Of a DNA stretch of 64,000 bases, positions 12,609 through 24,080 are shown piece after piece; within the stretch, counting starts at the first letter, position 1; every line of letters begins with the position of its first letter. The stretch is from Dipteronia dyeriana (Eukaryota > Streptophyta > Magnoliopsida > Sapindales > Sapindaceae): NCBI GenBank assembly GCA_032871835.1, contig CM065301.1, positions 79,330,069 through 79,394,068 of the forward strand. The letters run 5' to 3'. A program made the position numbers and the translations under genes. Under the pieces are notes generated by a model. It saw only the letters and a program-made list of their open reading frames with translations. It made no database searches and was not told where the DNA came from.

Positions 12609-13420
12609 GTAAGGTTCTGATAGATACTAATTGCCTAAAGGCTTTTAGGTTCTTATTGGTGTATTGATGAGGAGGGATTTCTTTTTATTTTTCAAAATAT
12701 CCTCAAGAGCTGAATTTGACAATATTGAGTGCTAACTCGTCAGCTTCTGAATCAAAGCTATCATATACTGAATTTGACTATTGGACCACTGATGTATACA
12801 CAGTCAATTTTTCTTCACTGGGTGTGCAGTGATTTATTTTATAACATCCTTCACCTTATAGCATTTCTGTTGGTCAACAGCGAGGTATATTTTAAGGATT
12901 TAGCTTGAGGGATTATGTTACAATATTTTGGTCAAGCACATGCACATCCTAATTACCATGCACGGAGACCAAGTCAAGTTTGTTGTCGTCATTTGGCTTC
13001 AGTGCAGGCCATTTGATATTTTCCTTTATTTTAGGCTTTATCGTCTATTTTTTATTTGGGTTGTTAAAGGAGTAAACTTGTTTAACGTATCTCCTATTTT
13101 TCCTCTGTTTTTCTGCAGTGTTTCTGTAGGGATTTATTTGTGCTCTGTTTTTACGCAATGTTTCTGTTGAGAATATTTTGTATTTAAGTATTTGTTGTTT
13201 TCTGAATAAAGGCGTGGAATTATTAACTTTATCAACTCTTGAGTTGCTATATGGGAGGAATTGACCCCTCGAAGTGTCAACATAATTATCTCTTATATCT
13301 TCCTCACCTTATTTCTCTAAAGACTTTGGATACTTGTAACAGATTACATTATTTCCTGAGTTATTTTATAACCACAATTCAGTAGCTGTTATTATACTCT
13401 CTAAATTGTATACTCTGCAG
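12609..13420 (+). other. Probable 3' UTR intron immediately after the L14 stop codon
   Basis: The stop codon TGA (12605-12607) is followed by G|GTAAGG, a near-ideal donor. A good acceptor TACTCTGCAG|ATG ends at 13420 after a pyrimidine-rich tract. An AATAAA at 13205-13210 inside the interval could serve an unspliced, shorter transcript. If spliced, the last exon would start at 13421. The exon junction would lie 1 nt past the stop, too close to trigger nonsense-mediated decay under the usual 50-55 nt rule. Confidence 0.5.
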
Positions 13421-14162
13421 ATGATGAAAGCTCTAGTTGCAGTGAAATATTGAAAGAAATTCTAGGAAACAGTGACAAATTGTCGTATAAGGTGCTTCAT
13501 CCTCTGATAGTAGAGCTAAAATAGTAGGTTGCCTAGCTTTATAAGTTATAGCCATTTCCACAGCACCACCTCCTTGTTTGAGGAAATAGTTACAGAAACG
13601 AGAATTGCTTGGTATTGTAATCTATGATTTTCCTGTTTACATGAATAACCTATGCTGAGTCACCCCAGTATCTGTATGGAGCTCATGATTCATGACCTGT
13701 GAATTTTACAATGCTCTATTTCCAGCTTAGAAATAGTTATAAAGCACAAAATGTCACCAACAAATTCATGAACAGTACTGTAGCGTCATCGATTACTGTT
13801 ATTATTAACTTGGGTATAGCCGTATAGCATGGTCCCAATTAATCTTAGACACTTCTTCCACATACCCTGTAATAGTATTGTGGATTAGATAATACAAGCA
13901 CTGACTCTGTAGAAATTAGGCAAACTAGCGGAAAAAATTATAATAATTGAAACCAATAATAATAATTGAAACCGCAAGTTTTTCATTGATTGCTTTGAAG
14001 ACTTAGAATTCATGAGGTCTGTTTTCAATATGGAAAAAACAGTGTCTTTACATACTGGTTTCATATTCAGTTGATTTTACTCTAGAACTCTAGTGAGCAA
14101 TCTCCAGGGTGGTTTCCTATTCAAATTTAAGTACACGTATTCTTATTATTGTTTTTTTTTAT
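13421..14162. other. Intergenic region between convergent genes
   Basis: This contains the presumed last non-coding exon and polyadenylation region of the L14 gene (+) and the 3' UTR of the inositol transporter (-). A short AATAATAATTGAAACC motif is duplicated around 13940-13975. No further gene is seen. Confidence 0.5.
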
Positions 14163-16708
14163 TCAAACAGCTTGGGTCTTTTCTAATGGGGCAGACCTCT
14201 TCTCCCAGAACCTGAAGTGCAGTGCCCTATTCTCCAGCATCTTCTCAATTTCCTCAATGGGAAGCCCTTTTGTTTCCGGAACACAAACCAGTACGAAGAA
14301 CAAAGCTACCACTGAAATGACCCCGAATATTAGAAATGTAAAGGATGTTCCAATTGCCTCTGTCAAAGACAGGAAGGTTTGTGCCACAATGAGATTTGAA
14401 GTCCAGTTAGCTGTTGCTGCTATTCCTCCACAGACCCCTCGGAACCTTAGCGGATAGACTTCAGAATTGACAATCCATGTAACGCTCCCCATTCCTGGAG
14501 AGAAAAATATGATGTAGAGTGCCAGGCCGATGATGGCCAACCATCCCATTTTGCTGGGGCATCCCTTTGTGTACCATTCCCTGCTCTCACCGTGACAGGA
14601 TTTCTTCACAATGTCGTCTGACATGAGACATGCCCCAGGTAAAAGCTGCAATGACAAGAACAGTGAATATTAACTACAACTTAGCAGAACTATACTGCTG
14701 CTGATGAGTGAGGGAAAATGTATTTTACCTTGTTAGAAGCCGAAGCACAGAACCCACAATGGGGAGATGAGGCCTTCAAACACTTCGTGCAATCCCATGT
14801 ACCGAAGTTTGCAGCTGAAGTGTAATCTGGGCAGGTGTAATTCGAGAAGTGAGATGTTTCTATTCTGCTAACCATGGGGGAGTGGGAAGTAGTCTCATGA
14901 AAGACGGCCGATAAAAGCCCTAGTGAGATTATAACACCGCACAAACTGATGATAAGAAGCTTCTTCCTCCCGCTTCTGTCAACGAAGTATATGCTGACAA
15001 TGGAGCCTAAGGCATTTAGACCAGCAGTGACAAGCGAAAGGAGGAGAGCAGTCTGGTTGGAGGCAAAACCGGCTAACTGAATTATGGCAGGACTGTAGTA
15101 CATAACCGTGTTTATACCCACAAATTGCTGGAAAATCTGAAGGCCAACACCTGCAAGAAGTCCTCTTCTCACTGTCTTGGTTTTAAATAGCTTCGAAAGG
15201 TTTATCTTCTCAGACGATCCTTCTTCGCTGATTTCACTTTCAACCGATTCTTTAAGATCCCGGATTTCTGCTTCAACTTCAGGGCCAGGAAATATTTTCC
15301 TTAGTATGCTTTCTGCTTCCTTTTCTCTACCCTGCAATTTGGAGAACACAAGGTTGATGATTTTGTGACTTTTGGGCATAGAAACTTGTTAGATCGAGAG
15401 TAAAAATTATCCAGGCACCTTGCGGTACAGCCAACGGGGTGATTCCGGAAGAAAAAACATCAATACGAACTGCAGCAGAGCTGGAAGACCAGCAACTCCA
15501 AGCATCCACCGCCATGTCCCTGGCACCTGAACAGAATTACCCACAAATAGGATTATCATTAACACGTTGCTGTCGTCGTCTATTTAGATTAATATAGGTT
15601 GCTAGCTTACCTTGGTAAAGGCCAAGTTGATGAGATAGGACAGGAACTGGCCGCCGGTGATAAGAAACGCGTTGGTACTAACAAGGGCACCTCGGATTTT
15701 AGAAGGAGAAGTTTCAGAGATGTAGAGGGGGGATGTAAATGAAGCCATTCCCACACCAAATCCAATGAAAACTCGACCGACGATAAGAAGAGCCGGATTA
15801 GGAGCCGAGGCCATGACAACTGCACCGATAAAGAAGAGGAAATCGGCTAAAAGGAGTGCACTCCTCCGTCCGTGGCGGTCGTTCATCCACCCACCAATTG
15901 CAGCTCCAATGATGGCTCCAGCTAATGCCATGCTAACTATGCTCTCCTGTTTTTCTACCATATATTATATCATCTTTTGCATTTGAATGAAATGTTTGCA
16001 GAGCTACTTCAGAAATGAAAAATCTGAAAATTATGAACTCTATCCTTTTCGTGAAATTGTTTCTTAATCATACTTTAGAAATTCAAACTATGTTTAAAAA
16101 GTTAAACGTGCATGTGTTGAGTGTGGTCAGTTGGTAATGTGATGTCGTTGATCTTAGCGTCAAACAGAGACAAGTTTTCACATCAGTCATCAAATCTCTT
16201 GATTCCTTTATTGCAACTACAAGTTCCATGAAAAAAAAAATTAAAACTTCTTTAATTTCATTATATTTCTAAGGATCTATTAACAATCAGAGTCAAAGAA
16301 ATATCATGTTTATGTATGATATTTTATATAATAAATAAAAAGAAATACACATGTACGTATAATACAACGTACGTGAACCATGAACGTTACCTGTAACACA
16401 GTGTTTCTGTCAACAGACTTGAAATCGTCTCTGATGTAAAGCAGAGCTCCTGATATGACTCCTGTTTCATGTTTCATAAAAAAAAAAAAAAAACCACAAC
16501 ACAACAACGTCAACAGAGACAGACAGAAACAGAGTGAGTGTTTGTGTTTGTGTTTGTGGAGAAACAGAGTACCTGTGTCGTAGCCAAAGAGGAGGCCACC
16601 GATTCCAGCGGAGAAGGCGAGGCGGAGGATGTAAGGATTCTTCCAAGTGAGAGATAAACACTCCTTAAACGCTGTCGTGTCGGGGACTGCATGCACTCCT
16701 CCCTCCAT
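14163..16708 (-). CDS. INT2: Inositol transporter, INT2-type (MFS, sugar porter family), six exons
   Basis: Predicted proton-coupled inositol importer with 12 membrane spans, probably in the plasma membrane. Exons on the minus strand are 16708-16573, 16461-16391, 15946-15611, 15526-15419, 15331-14729 and 14645-14163. All have GT-AG borders and keep frame, giving 578 residues, close to Arabidopsis INT2 as I recall it. The start ATG (16706-16708, MEGGVHA) is preferred over an upstream GTG. Visible marks: FGYDTG (41-46), NDRHGRRS in exon 3, [20 protein letters not shown] (end of exon 4), VDRSGRKK and PETKG (541-545). A Cys-rich extracellular loop between helices 9 and 10 straddles exons 5 and 6 ([15 protein letters not shown]). 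This loop separates INT2/INT4 types from the vacuolar INT1. Oddities: NTVLQ (65-69), where I recall NTWLQ, and GSVTW near 471-475, where I recall GTVPW. Otherwise the gene looks intact. A (CAA)11 tract lies in the presumed leader. Confidence 0.93.
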
Positions 16709-16809
16709 TTTCACGACACTCGAAACTCTGTTTTGTTTGTTGCTTGCTTCTCTTCTTATTGTTACAGCAGCAGCAGCAGTAGTTTTTAAGGTTGTTGAGA
16801 GAGAAAGTG

Positions 16810-16843
<34 letters not shown>

Positions 16844-16844
16844 G
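16810..16844 (-). repeat. (CAA)11 microsatellite in the transporter 5' leader
   Basis: The + strand reads (GTT)11, so the transporter transcript would carry an uninterrupted CAA run about 100-135 nt upstream of its start codon. A (CTG)5 tract lies nearer the gene (about 16766-16781). CAA repeats are unstructured and are known to favour scanning in some plant and viral leaders; an effect here is inference. Confidence 0.7.
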
Positions 16845-16884
16845 AATTTCCTGCTGTATTTAAGGTGAGAAAGTGAGATCAGAA

Positions 16885-16894
16885 TATTAATATA
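16885..16894 (-). promoter_or_regulatory. Candidate TATA box for the inositol transporter
   Basis: The minus strand reads TATATTAATA, 177-186 bp upstream of the start codon. That would place transcription start near 16855-16860 and the (CAA)11 tract inside the leader. A weaker TTAAATA near 16856-16862 is an alternative. Confidence 0.4.
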
Positions 16895-17097
16895 GGATTT
16901 CGTTTGTTTGGTTAGATGGAAAACTTAAGAAAATTGAGAGAGGATAGAGTGATAATATATTAATATATGGGGATTCTCTCTCTATCTCTCGGCCAAAGTC
17001 AATCAGTCAACCAAATTTGTCTTCAGATACACATCACTATTTTGCTAACCTTCTCTTTCTCCGTTTCTCTAACGATGCTCGGTTAATGGTTATCGAA

Positions 17098-17291
17098 CGG
17101 TCAATATCTAAAATATTGATATCATCGATAAGTGTGTAATATATAATTCAATTTATAAAATACATATAAAAAATCACGTGTTATACTCTCAATCGATAAG
17201 AGTGTAACATATAATTCAATTTATAAAATATATATAAAAAATCACGTATTATGCTCTCATTAGTGAAATAGGTATTTTAGATATTAATCGG
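17098..17291. mobile_element. Small inverted-repeat element with internal ~70-bp duplication
   Basis: The left end CGGTCAATATCTAAAATA pairs with the reverse complement of the right end, CCGATTAATATCTAAAATA. Inside, a block from GTGTAATATATAATTC to AAATCACGTG occurs twice (about 17131-17192 and 17203-17262). The size and structure suggest a MITE, but no clean target duplication was identified. Confidence 0.5.
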
Positions 17292-18540
17292 TTGGTATCC
17301 ATTTTTTTTTTTTTGTGAATCTGTGCATGTATCCTTTGTTGCATGACCAACTGCTTTCTCACATTAACTTTTTGTGCATCCTATTCAATACTATATATAC
17401 ATATATATTAAATATTATATCATCTATCGGAAGTTTATCATAATTGGATGAGATCAACTTCTATAAACATGTTTTGGAATGTATGTATTGTCGGGTTGAC
17501 ATTTAACGATTGAATGAACAATTATTAAGCTCAAACTTTTATTATCAAAGTGAAGATCTAGAGTCCAAACACTTTACTAAGAAATCATTACTATTTTTTT
17601 TATGGGTTCTTTTAAGTTGAGAATAATATTTTCACATAAAAACTTTGAAGTCTTTTATTCTTTTGACCAATTATTCAATTCTTAACGTCGAGAATTAATA
17701 TTCTGTTACATTTGATAACACAGAATTAGATGTTTCTATTTTCCTAAAATTTTAAATTATAAGTTAATTATGAATACGCAAGAATCAATATTTCATATTC
17801 TAAGAACATTTTTTTTATTTAGAAATTCATTTGTTCTTCACTCAAAAATAAATAAAAAATATACTAAACACAAAATCTCAGTACTCCAAATTCCAAATTC
17901 CAAATTCCTAAAGCATTTCATTAACTTTTTTCTTTTCTATTTTCTTTTTTCTTTTAATAGATAATTTATTATTTTATTTTATTTTTTTATTTCTTTTCTA
18001 AGACCTAGCTTCATTTGTATTATTTTGTAATAATTCCAAAGAAATTAATATTTTGATACATAATTGGTATTAATTAAATAATACTAATATAAAATTTTGT
18101 TTATTATTGTCAACTATGCTTCTGTTCAACCCAGTTTCTAATTAACATATGCTCCATCTAACCCGTCTAGTAGGGCACCTAAGGTTAGGTCGGCCTAAAT
18201 GCCTAAACGTCTAAACCGTAGTCTAGACCAATTTCTAGAATAATAGTTGTGATAATAGAAAATTAGTTTTTTATTGCTTGAAAAAAAAACACACTAATTT
18301 AATTGCATAATAATGTTTATGTCGGCTATGATAACAACCATTAATTAGTTTTAGATACATATTATGCTACATGTTCATTCACAATCATATCCTATAATTT
18401 ATTCTTAATTAATAACTAGTTAAGATTTATAGTCATTAGGACTCAGGAGCTTAAATGTAATTAATTACTAAGAAAGATGGTTAATCTCATTATGTAGCAA
18501 TTAATTATACTGCTCGAAAAATAAATGACACTATTTCAGA
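17292..18540. other. Gene-free AT-rich stretch
   Basis: No gene, RNA gene or bounded element is seen. A short triple repeat of the CCAAATT type occurs near 17886-17910. Confidence 0.55.
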
Positions 18541-18591
18541 GGGTTGTTGTGCAAATATCACAAGTTTAGTAATGTAAGTTTAAAATGCACC
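18541..18591 (+). repeat. Left terminal inverted repeat of the MULE
   Basis: Begins GGGTTGTTGTG and contains TTTAGTAATGTAAGTTTAAA. It matches the reverse complement of 24486-24536 at 38 of 51 ungapped positions by hand count. Confidence 0.75.
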
Positions 18592-18955
18592 ATTTAACGT
18601 AAAGAGACGAGAATACCCCGACAAAATTGAAAAAGAGAGAAAGTTATCGTTTTGTGAGTCTGAGAAAAGCTACAGTGAGAAAGAAACCGACGACAACGAA
18701 ATCGACAGCTTATTAACCGGAACGGAAATACAGTACATTTCGCAGCGATTGACAGAGGTAAATTCAATTTGTTTTATTTATCGATTTATTGTTGATAACT
18801 TATTATTGCATTTTAGACTTGTTATGTTGATTGAAATTGTAGATTAGGGTTTACAATGGTTGTGGTTTTGGTTTGGGTTTGAAATGAGGTTGAATATGTT
18901 ATGAGGAAGATGGAATTGTGGTATCGAGCATTTTTTTTAAAAAAATAATAATAAA

Positions 18956-19715
18956 TCGAGAATATTTCAAGCGAAATCGAGGAAATTTTAATGAAAGATT
19001 CGAGGAAATTTTAATGAAAGATTCGAGGAAATTTATCATACGATCGAGATTATTTCTCAAAGGATCGAGAACATTTTAAAAGCATCGAGAATATTTTTAA
19101 AGGATTGGGAAATTGTTTTAAACGATCGAGAATATTTTCCAAACGATCGAGAATGTTTTTCAAAGTGATCGAGCTTTTGTTAAATGATCGAGAAGATTTT
19201 TTAAAGAATCGAGAGGTTTTTCAAAGGATCGAGATTATTTTTAAAGGATCGAGAATTTTTAAAACGATCGATTTTTTTTTTGTAATGACCGAGAATGTTT
19301 TTCAAATGATCGAGATTTTTTCAAATGATCGAGAATAAAAGATTTTTTATCGAATCGAGGAGATTTATCAAAGAATCGAGAGGTTTTTAAAAGTATCGAG
19401 ACTATTTTCAAAGGATCGAGAATTTTTTCAAACGATCGGGAATAATTTTGTGACGATCGAGAATGTTTTTGAAAGGGTCCAGATTTTATAAAATGATCGA
19501 GAAGATTTTTCAAAGAATCGAGAGGTTTTTCAAAGGATCGAAACTATTTTCAAAGGATCGAGAATTTTTTCTAACGATCGAGAATGCTTTTGAAAGAGTC
19601 GAGATTTTTTAAAATGATCGAGAAGATTTTTCAAAGAATCGAGAGGTTTTTCAAAGAATCGAGAGGTTTTTCAAAGGATCGAGAATGTTTTTAAACGACC
19701 GAGAATGTTTTTATA
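18956..19715 (+). repeat. 21-bp tandem repeat array A inside the MULE
   Basis: About 35 degenerate units of roughly 21 bp, with consensus near GATCGAGAATTTTTTCAAA. Because 21 bp equals seven codons, the array stays open in several frames and yields spurious ORFs on both strands (for example 19105-19338 with KRSRIF-like repeats). It lies between the left terminus and the protease remnant. The same unit recurs, in the same orientation, in array B. Confidence 0.85.
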
Positions 19716-19739
19716 CGTGGTTTGCAATTGTATATATAA

Positions 19740-20285
19740 TTGTCTTTGTACATCCTAACACCTGGTGTTTACGTTTACAGGTCCTGATACCATGCAACAT
19801 TGGGCGGCAACATTGGCTACCGGTGACTGTGGACCTCACATGCGGGAAGATGTTCAAAGTCGACCCTTGGAGATAGGAGGTCTCAGCTCATATCCGGAAG
19901 CAGCAGGTAACCCCGTTGCGCTACTTTGTACCCTCGATGTTGCATCAGGCTGGGTTTCATACTACACGACCGGTTGGACTTCAAAATTTGAGAAGACAAG
20001 TAATCCCTTTGATGTCAGCGTGGTGTAGAAAAAACATGTCCCCCAATAGAAGAAATCGTAAGACATTTCGTAATAGTAACTTTAAGATTGTATTATTATA
20101 AACCTAATGTTTTATTAACGCTTTTTAATGTGTCCAACTGCAAGGGTAAATGTGGTCCCCACACATTGAGATTGATCGAGTACTTACTGGCGGACATAAA
20201 GGATTTTGATTGGTCGGAAGACGATATGGGGATCATTCGGGAGAAGATGGCCTTTGAAATATTTGCAAACTCCCGGCACGTTTAG
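19740..20285 (+). pseudogene. Ulp1-type (C48) SUMO protease domain remnant carried by the MULE
   Basis: Ulp1 enzymes cleave SUMO-type conjugates with a His-Asp-Cys triad. One frame (about 19760-19875) reads NIGRQHWLPVTVDLTCG then FKVDPWR, giving candidate catalytic His (QHW) and Asp (VDP). After an in-frame TAG it continues with FVPSMLHQAGFHTTRPVG. Following a frameshift near 20030, a second frame gives SNCKGKCGPHT, the Cys box (normally GDCG), then RLIEYLLADIKDF and DDMGIIREKMAFEIF up to a stop at 20283-20285. The triad residues survive, but a stop and a frameshift make it a pseudogene. It is convergent with the transposase remnant. The parent gene was probably multi-exonic. Confidence 0.75.
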
Positions 20286-20311
20286 ATTTATGTAGTTATT
20301 CATTTGTATAC

Positions 20312-20451
20312 GTACCAATTATTTTGTATATGTACCAATTATTTTGTATATTTACAAATTCTTTTGTATATGTACCAATTGTTTTGTATATTTACCAATT
20401 CTTTTGTATATGTCCCAATTCTTTGGTATATTTACCAATTCTTCTATATAC
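20312..20451 (+). repeat. 20-bp tandem repeat, seven units
   Basis: Seven units of the form (G/T)TACCAATTCTTTTGTATAT, with GTACC and TTACC units roughly alternating (a 40-bp dimer). The array sits just past the protease stop codon, between the two convergent MULE genes. Confidence 0.85.
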
Positions 20452-20486
20452 AAATGTAAATATAAAAATGTTTACATTTGTATATA
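20445..20486. repeat. Perfect 16-bp inverted repeat
   Basis: TATATACAAATGTAAA (20445-20460) and its exact reverse complement (20471-20486) are separated by 10 bases. As RNA from either convergent gene this would fold into a short AU-rich hairpin, possibly a shared transcript end. That role is inferred. Confidence 0.7.
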
Positions 20487-20612
20487 TACAAATCATATTT
20501 AAATACAATTGCATTTCAGTCTCAAATCAAATTTAAATACAATTGCATTTTAGTTAATGAACAAGTCATACGAGTTCAAATTATCACAATGTCATCATGA
20601 TAACGCCTCAAA

Positions 20613-23364
20613 TCATTCCACGGTGAAGTCTCTAGTAGGGCACGTCTGTCTGTTGTGACCAACTGTATGACAGATACTACACTTGCATATGTATTCCTCA
20701 GGAATAACTGTGCTCAGACCTTCATTACTCAAAGCTGGGTTAGAACATCTCCTCGAATTATGCCATGGTTGTCGACATCGTCTACAATTATGTGTAGTTG
20801 TTCTCTCCGAAGACGAGATATGGCGTGAAGCCCTCGGTCAGCCTGCTTGTCTCCTGGAGCTTGGATTCAAAACGACTCTCTCAGCGATGTCAGATGGCAC
20901 AATCCAAGTGGAAGGATATCCAACCGTTATAATAGGAACCGAGTAAGCATCGATAAGTGTTTGTCGCTTGTAGTAATCCGCACAGAGAGATGTGATATCC
21001 ATGTTTCGGTCCCTGTAAAAACATTGAAAACGATAGGATTCACGTTTAAGTAATATTAACCGTACACAAAATTGTATGATATACCTTGCGGCAGCAAGAG
21101 CGTGAGAACATGGAAGAAGGTCCATTTAAAATTTGTTGCATGTGCAGGTCTTCCGGGCTAAGTCAACGGTCAACTATTTGCCAGCCCGATTCACCGAGAA
21201 TATGTTACAATCAATTGGATTAACGGTCATAAAATTGCACTTATCAACACGTTTGAGGATCACAAGATGTGCCGCGTCGGTCAACTGATGACGCATGGAT
21301 TGTGCAGCCCTATGCCGATCGTGAAATCAACGTTGTAGCATATTTCTAATGAACTCTGCCAAAGTCAACATAGGCAGTTGCCGTACAAATTTAAGGCATT
21401 AGTTTATGCATTCTGCAGCATTTGTTGTCATGAACCTATACCTTCTATCGGTGCAGTGTACACGAGACCACTTTTATGGACCGACATCAATTACATATTC
21501 ATATGCATTCGGGTGCAAGTTTCGTAACTCTTCTATGTACCGGTTATATTGAAACTCGGTGTACGCTCGGGCTGCTTTGTCCATTATTGCCGCAACATCC
21601 TTTCTGTGATATCACTTCTTAATATTTTTATAAAAGTGCCAGCAACACATGGTATGGGTGACATAAGGGAACACTTTAGAAATCCATGCTTCAATACTTG
21701 CATGTCGATCAGAAATGAAAACCAAATCATTTATATGGCCGAGGGCACCTTTCAAGCAATCCAAAAACCACTCCCATGATAGGTTGTTTTCCGAGTCACC
21801 GTACCCAAAAGCAATTGGATAAACCTGTCCATTCCCATCTTATGCAGTTGCAACAAACATTGTGCCCCCAAATCTACCCTTTAAATGGGTACCATCAACG
21901 GTAATAACTAGACGCATACACCTCTGGAATCCTCTAACTGAGGCACCCAATGACATGAAAAAGTATAGGAATTTACCATTTTCATCTCACTGTAAGTCAG
22001 TAACCGTTCTAGGATTTTGTTGTTTCAACACGTAACCGAATGATGGCAGCAGTTAGAAGCTTTCCTTATGCATTCCATAGGTCAGTGACAATGCATAATC
22101 AAGGGCTTGATGTGCCTTACTGTACATTATTTGGATGCAATACATTGTTTTCATGTCGGCGTCCTTCGGACGCATTAGTCGACCATCATGTTGCTGCAAT
22201 CTAGGTGTAACCGCTTCTCCAATTATGACTGCACTAGCTTGTCGATGGCGACGATGAATCTCCTCCAACGAACAAGTGTGTTCGTTGATAAAACTTCTTA
22301 CTTGAAAGTATGTCGCTTCATCTCTCCTAACCGCTCTTATCTTCCACGTACAGTTGTCCATCAAACAAACCAGATGTAATGTTGTCTTATTCGACATTTT
22401 CACCTTCCACTCGAAGTTGTGACGCATTGCAAAATGCCCAGCCAATCTCTTCAAATCCTTTTTAGTAGGAAAAAATTGACCTTTATATATCATGCTGGTA
22501 GGTTCATCTTCTACCAAGTTCCTGCTTTCACCCATACCAAATGAGTATGATTCTGCTCATGGAATAACCCACGTTCTGGCATTCTCAGAATCAACTGGAG
22601 TTACATCAGGCCGGACCTCAGATGTCCCTGCTATATGTACTACAGTGGAACTACATCTGTGTACACTTCTTGCACGTCTTTCCATTTCAAACGGTTCTTC
22701 ATCTTCCTCATTGTTCGCTACATTATGTATCGGATGCAAATTTGGCTCATTAGTCACCTCATGGATTGGTAAGTTATGAGGTTCATTATTCCGCACATTG
22801 TTCATGTCATTGTACATCTCTTATATTGGTGGTTGTACTGCCCAACATTCATTTCAATATGACAACCGAAATCATCGTCCAATTGAGCTCCAACTATATC
22901 ACCATGGTCGGCTACTTCCGGTGGGACACCACATAGGTTTTCCCTACCGTCAATCCCACTTCTTTCTGTGAACAACTGGTTGCTTCCGTCTGAAGATCGA
23001 AAATGTTGGGTGTTATCATGAGGAGGGATTTCTTCACCGATAACACCTCATGCAGCCCTCTTAATTAAACTGACACATACTTGAGGGATCACCCTATCTT
23101 CCCCTAGTATAAACAAACCATCATCGTCATTTCTTATATATGTGCGACATTTTGTCCCGGGAACTATTGATATAGATTGTAGATCATCAATGTATTTGTT
23201 CACATTGTACTTCACAACGGTTTGTACGATCGACACCAGCTCTTCGTAAGTCATATTTTTGGACACATACATTCATTGGTTATCGAACCAAGAAACCTCT
23301 GACTTCCATCAGGTAATTGCTCCCATCGACCGTTGTAAGATATTTCTAATCTAACCCGATCCAT
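20613..23364 (-). pseudogene. MULE transposase pseudogene (MuDR/FAR1-related)
   Basis: Reading from ATG at 23364 (MDRVRLEISYNGRWEQL), the order is an N-terminal plant-MULE domain, a WRKY-GCM1-type DNA-binding region (GQFFPTKKDLKRLAGHFAM, later LVCLMDNCTWKIRAV), the catalytic core, a SWIM zinc finger (KTCTCNKF...LPCSHALAA), a probable intron starting after AAR (GTATATC near 21085), and a CCHC knuckle near the end (CRRCRQPWHNSRRC, CSICHTVGHNRQTC). Core acidic residues are visible: VDGTHLKGRFGG, FISDRHASI and AYTEFQYNR. At least six in-frame stops interrupt the core and SWIM region (for example TAA at 21840-21842 after FVATA), and frame shifts occur near 22600-22850. The enzyme cannot be made intact. 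Confidence 0.9.
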
Positions 23365-23498
23365 TGTCCTGTGAAAATCATCATCACAAACAATTATTAA
23401 CAAATAAAAAAAATTACTTTTACAAGTACTAAGAATTACAAAAACTAAGAATTACAAAAATTTCTCAACTGTAACAGATCGACAACATGTTCTTCAGG

Positions 23499-24080
23499 AA
23501 TCGAGATTTTTTTGTAATGGATGGACAACATTTGCAAACGGATCGAACTTTTTGGAAAGGGATCAAGAACATTTTCTAAGTGATCGAGCTTTTTCAAATG
23601 GATCGAGTACTTTTTATAAGGGATCGAGAACTTTTTCAAGGGTTCGAGAATAATTTACAACGGATCGAGAACTTTTATAATGGTTCGATTCGAGAACTTT
23701 TATCGAGAATATTTATCAAATTATCGAGAACTTTTATCAAGGGATCGAGAGCTTTTAACAAGGGAACGAGAACTTTTTCTAAGAGATCGAGAACATTTCT
23801 AACGGTTCGAGAACTTTTTTAAGGAATCGAGAATATTTGTCAAATGATTCAGAACTTTTATCAAGGGATCGAGAACTTTTATCAAGGGATCGATAACATT
23901 TTCTAAGGGACCGAGAACTTTTTCTAAGGGACCGATAACTTTTTCTAAGGGATCGAGAACGTTTTTAAGGGATCGAGATTATTTGTCAAATTATCGAGAA
24001 CTTTTATAACGGTTCGAGAACTTTTGTCCAGGGATCGAGAACTTTTCCTAAGGGATCGAGAACTTTTTTGTCGATCATTT
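23499..24080 (+). repeat. 21-bp tandem repeat array B inside the MULE
   Basis: About 27 units with consensus near GGATCGAGAACTTTTTCTAAG; several adjacent units are exactly 21 bp. Array A has the same core (GATCGAGAA) on the same strand, so the arrays are direct repeats. MULE subterminal sequences normally mirror each other. The array lies upstream of the transposase start. Confidence 0.85.

Noticed and set aside
19105..19513. ORFs on both strands with KRSRIF- and LDHLKKS-like repeats
   Set aside because: They arise because the 21-bp repeat unit is a multiple of three, so frames stay open; no domain or start context.
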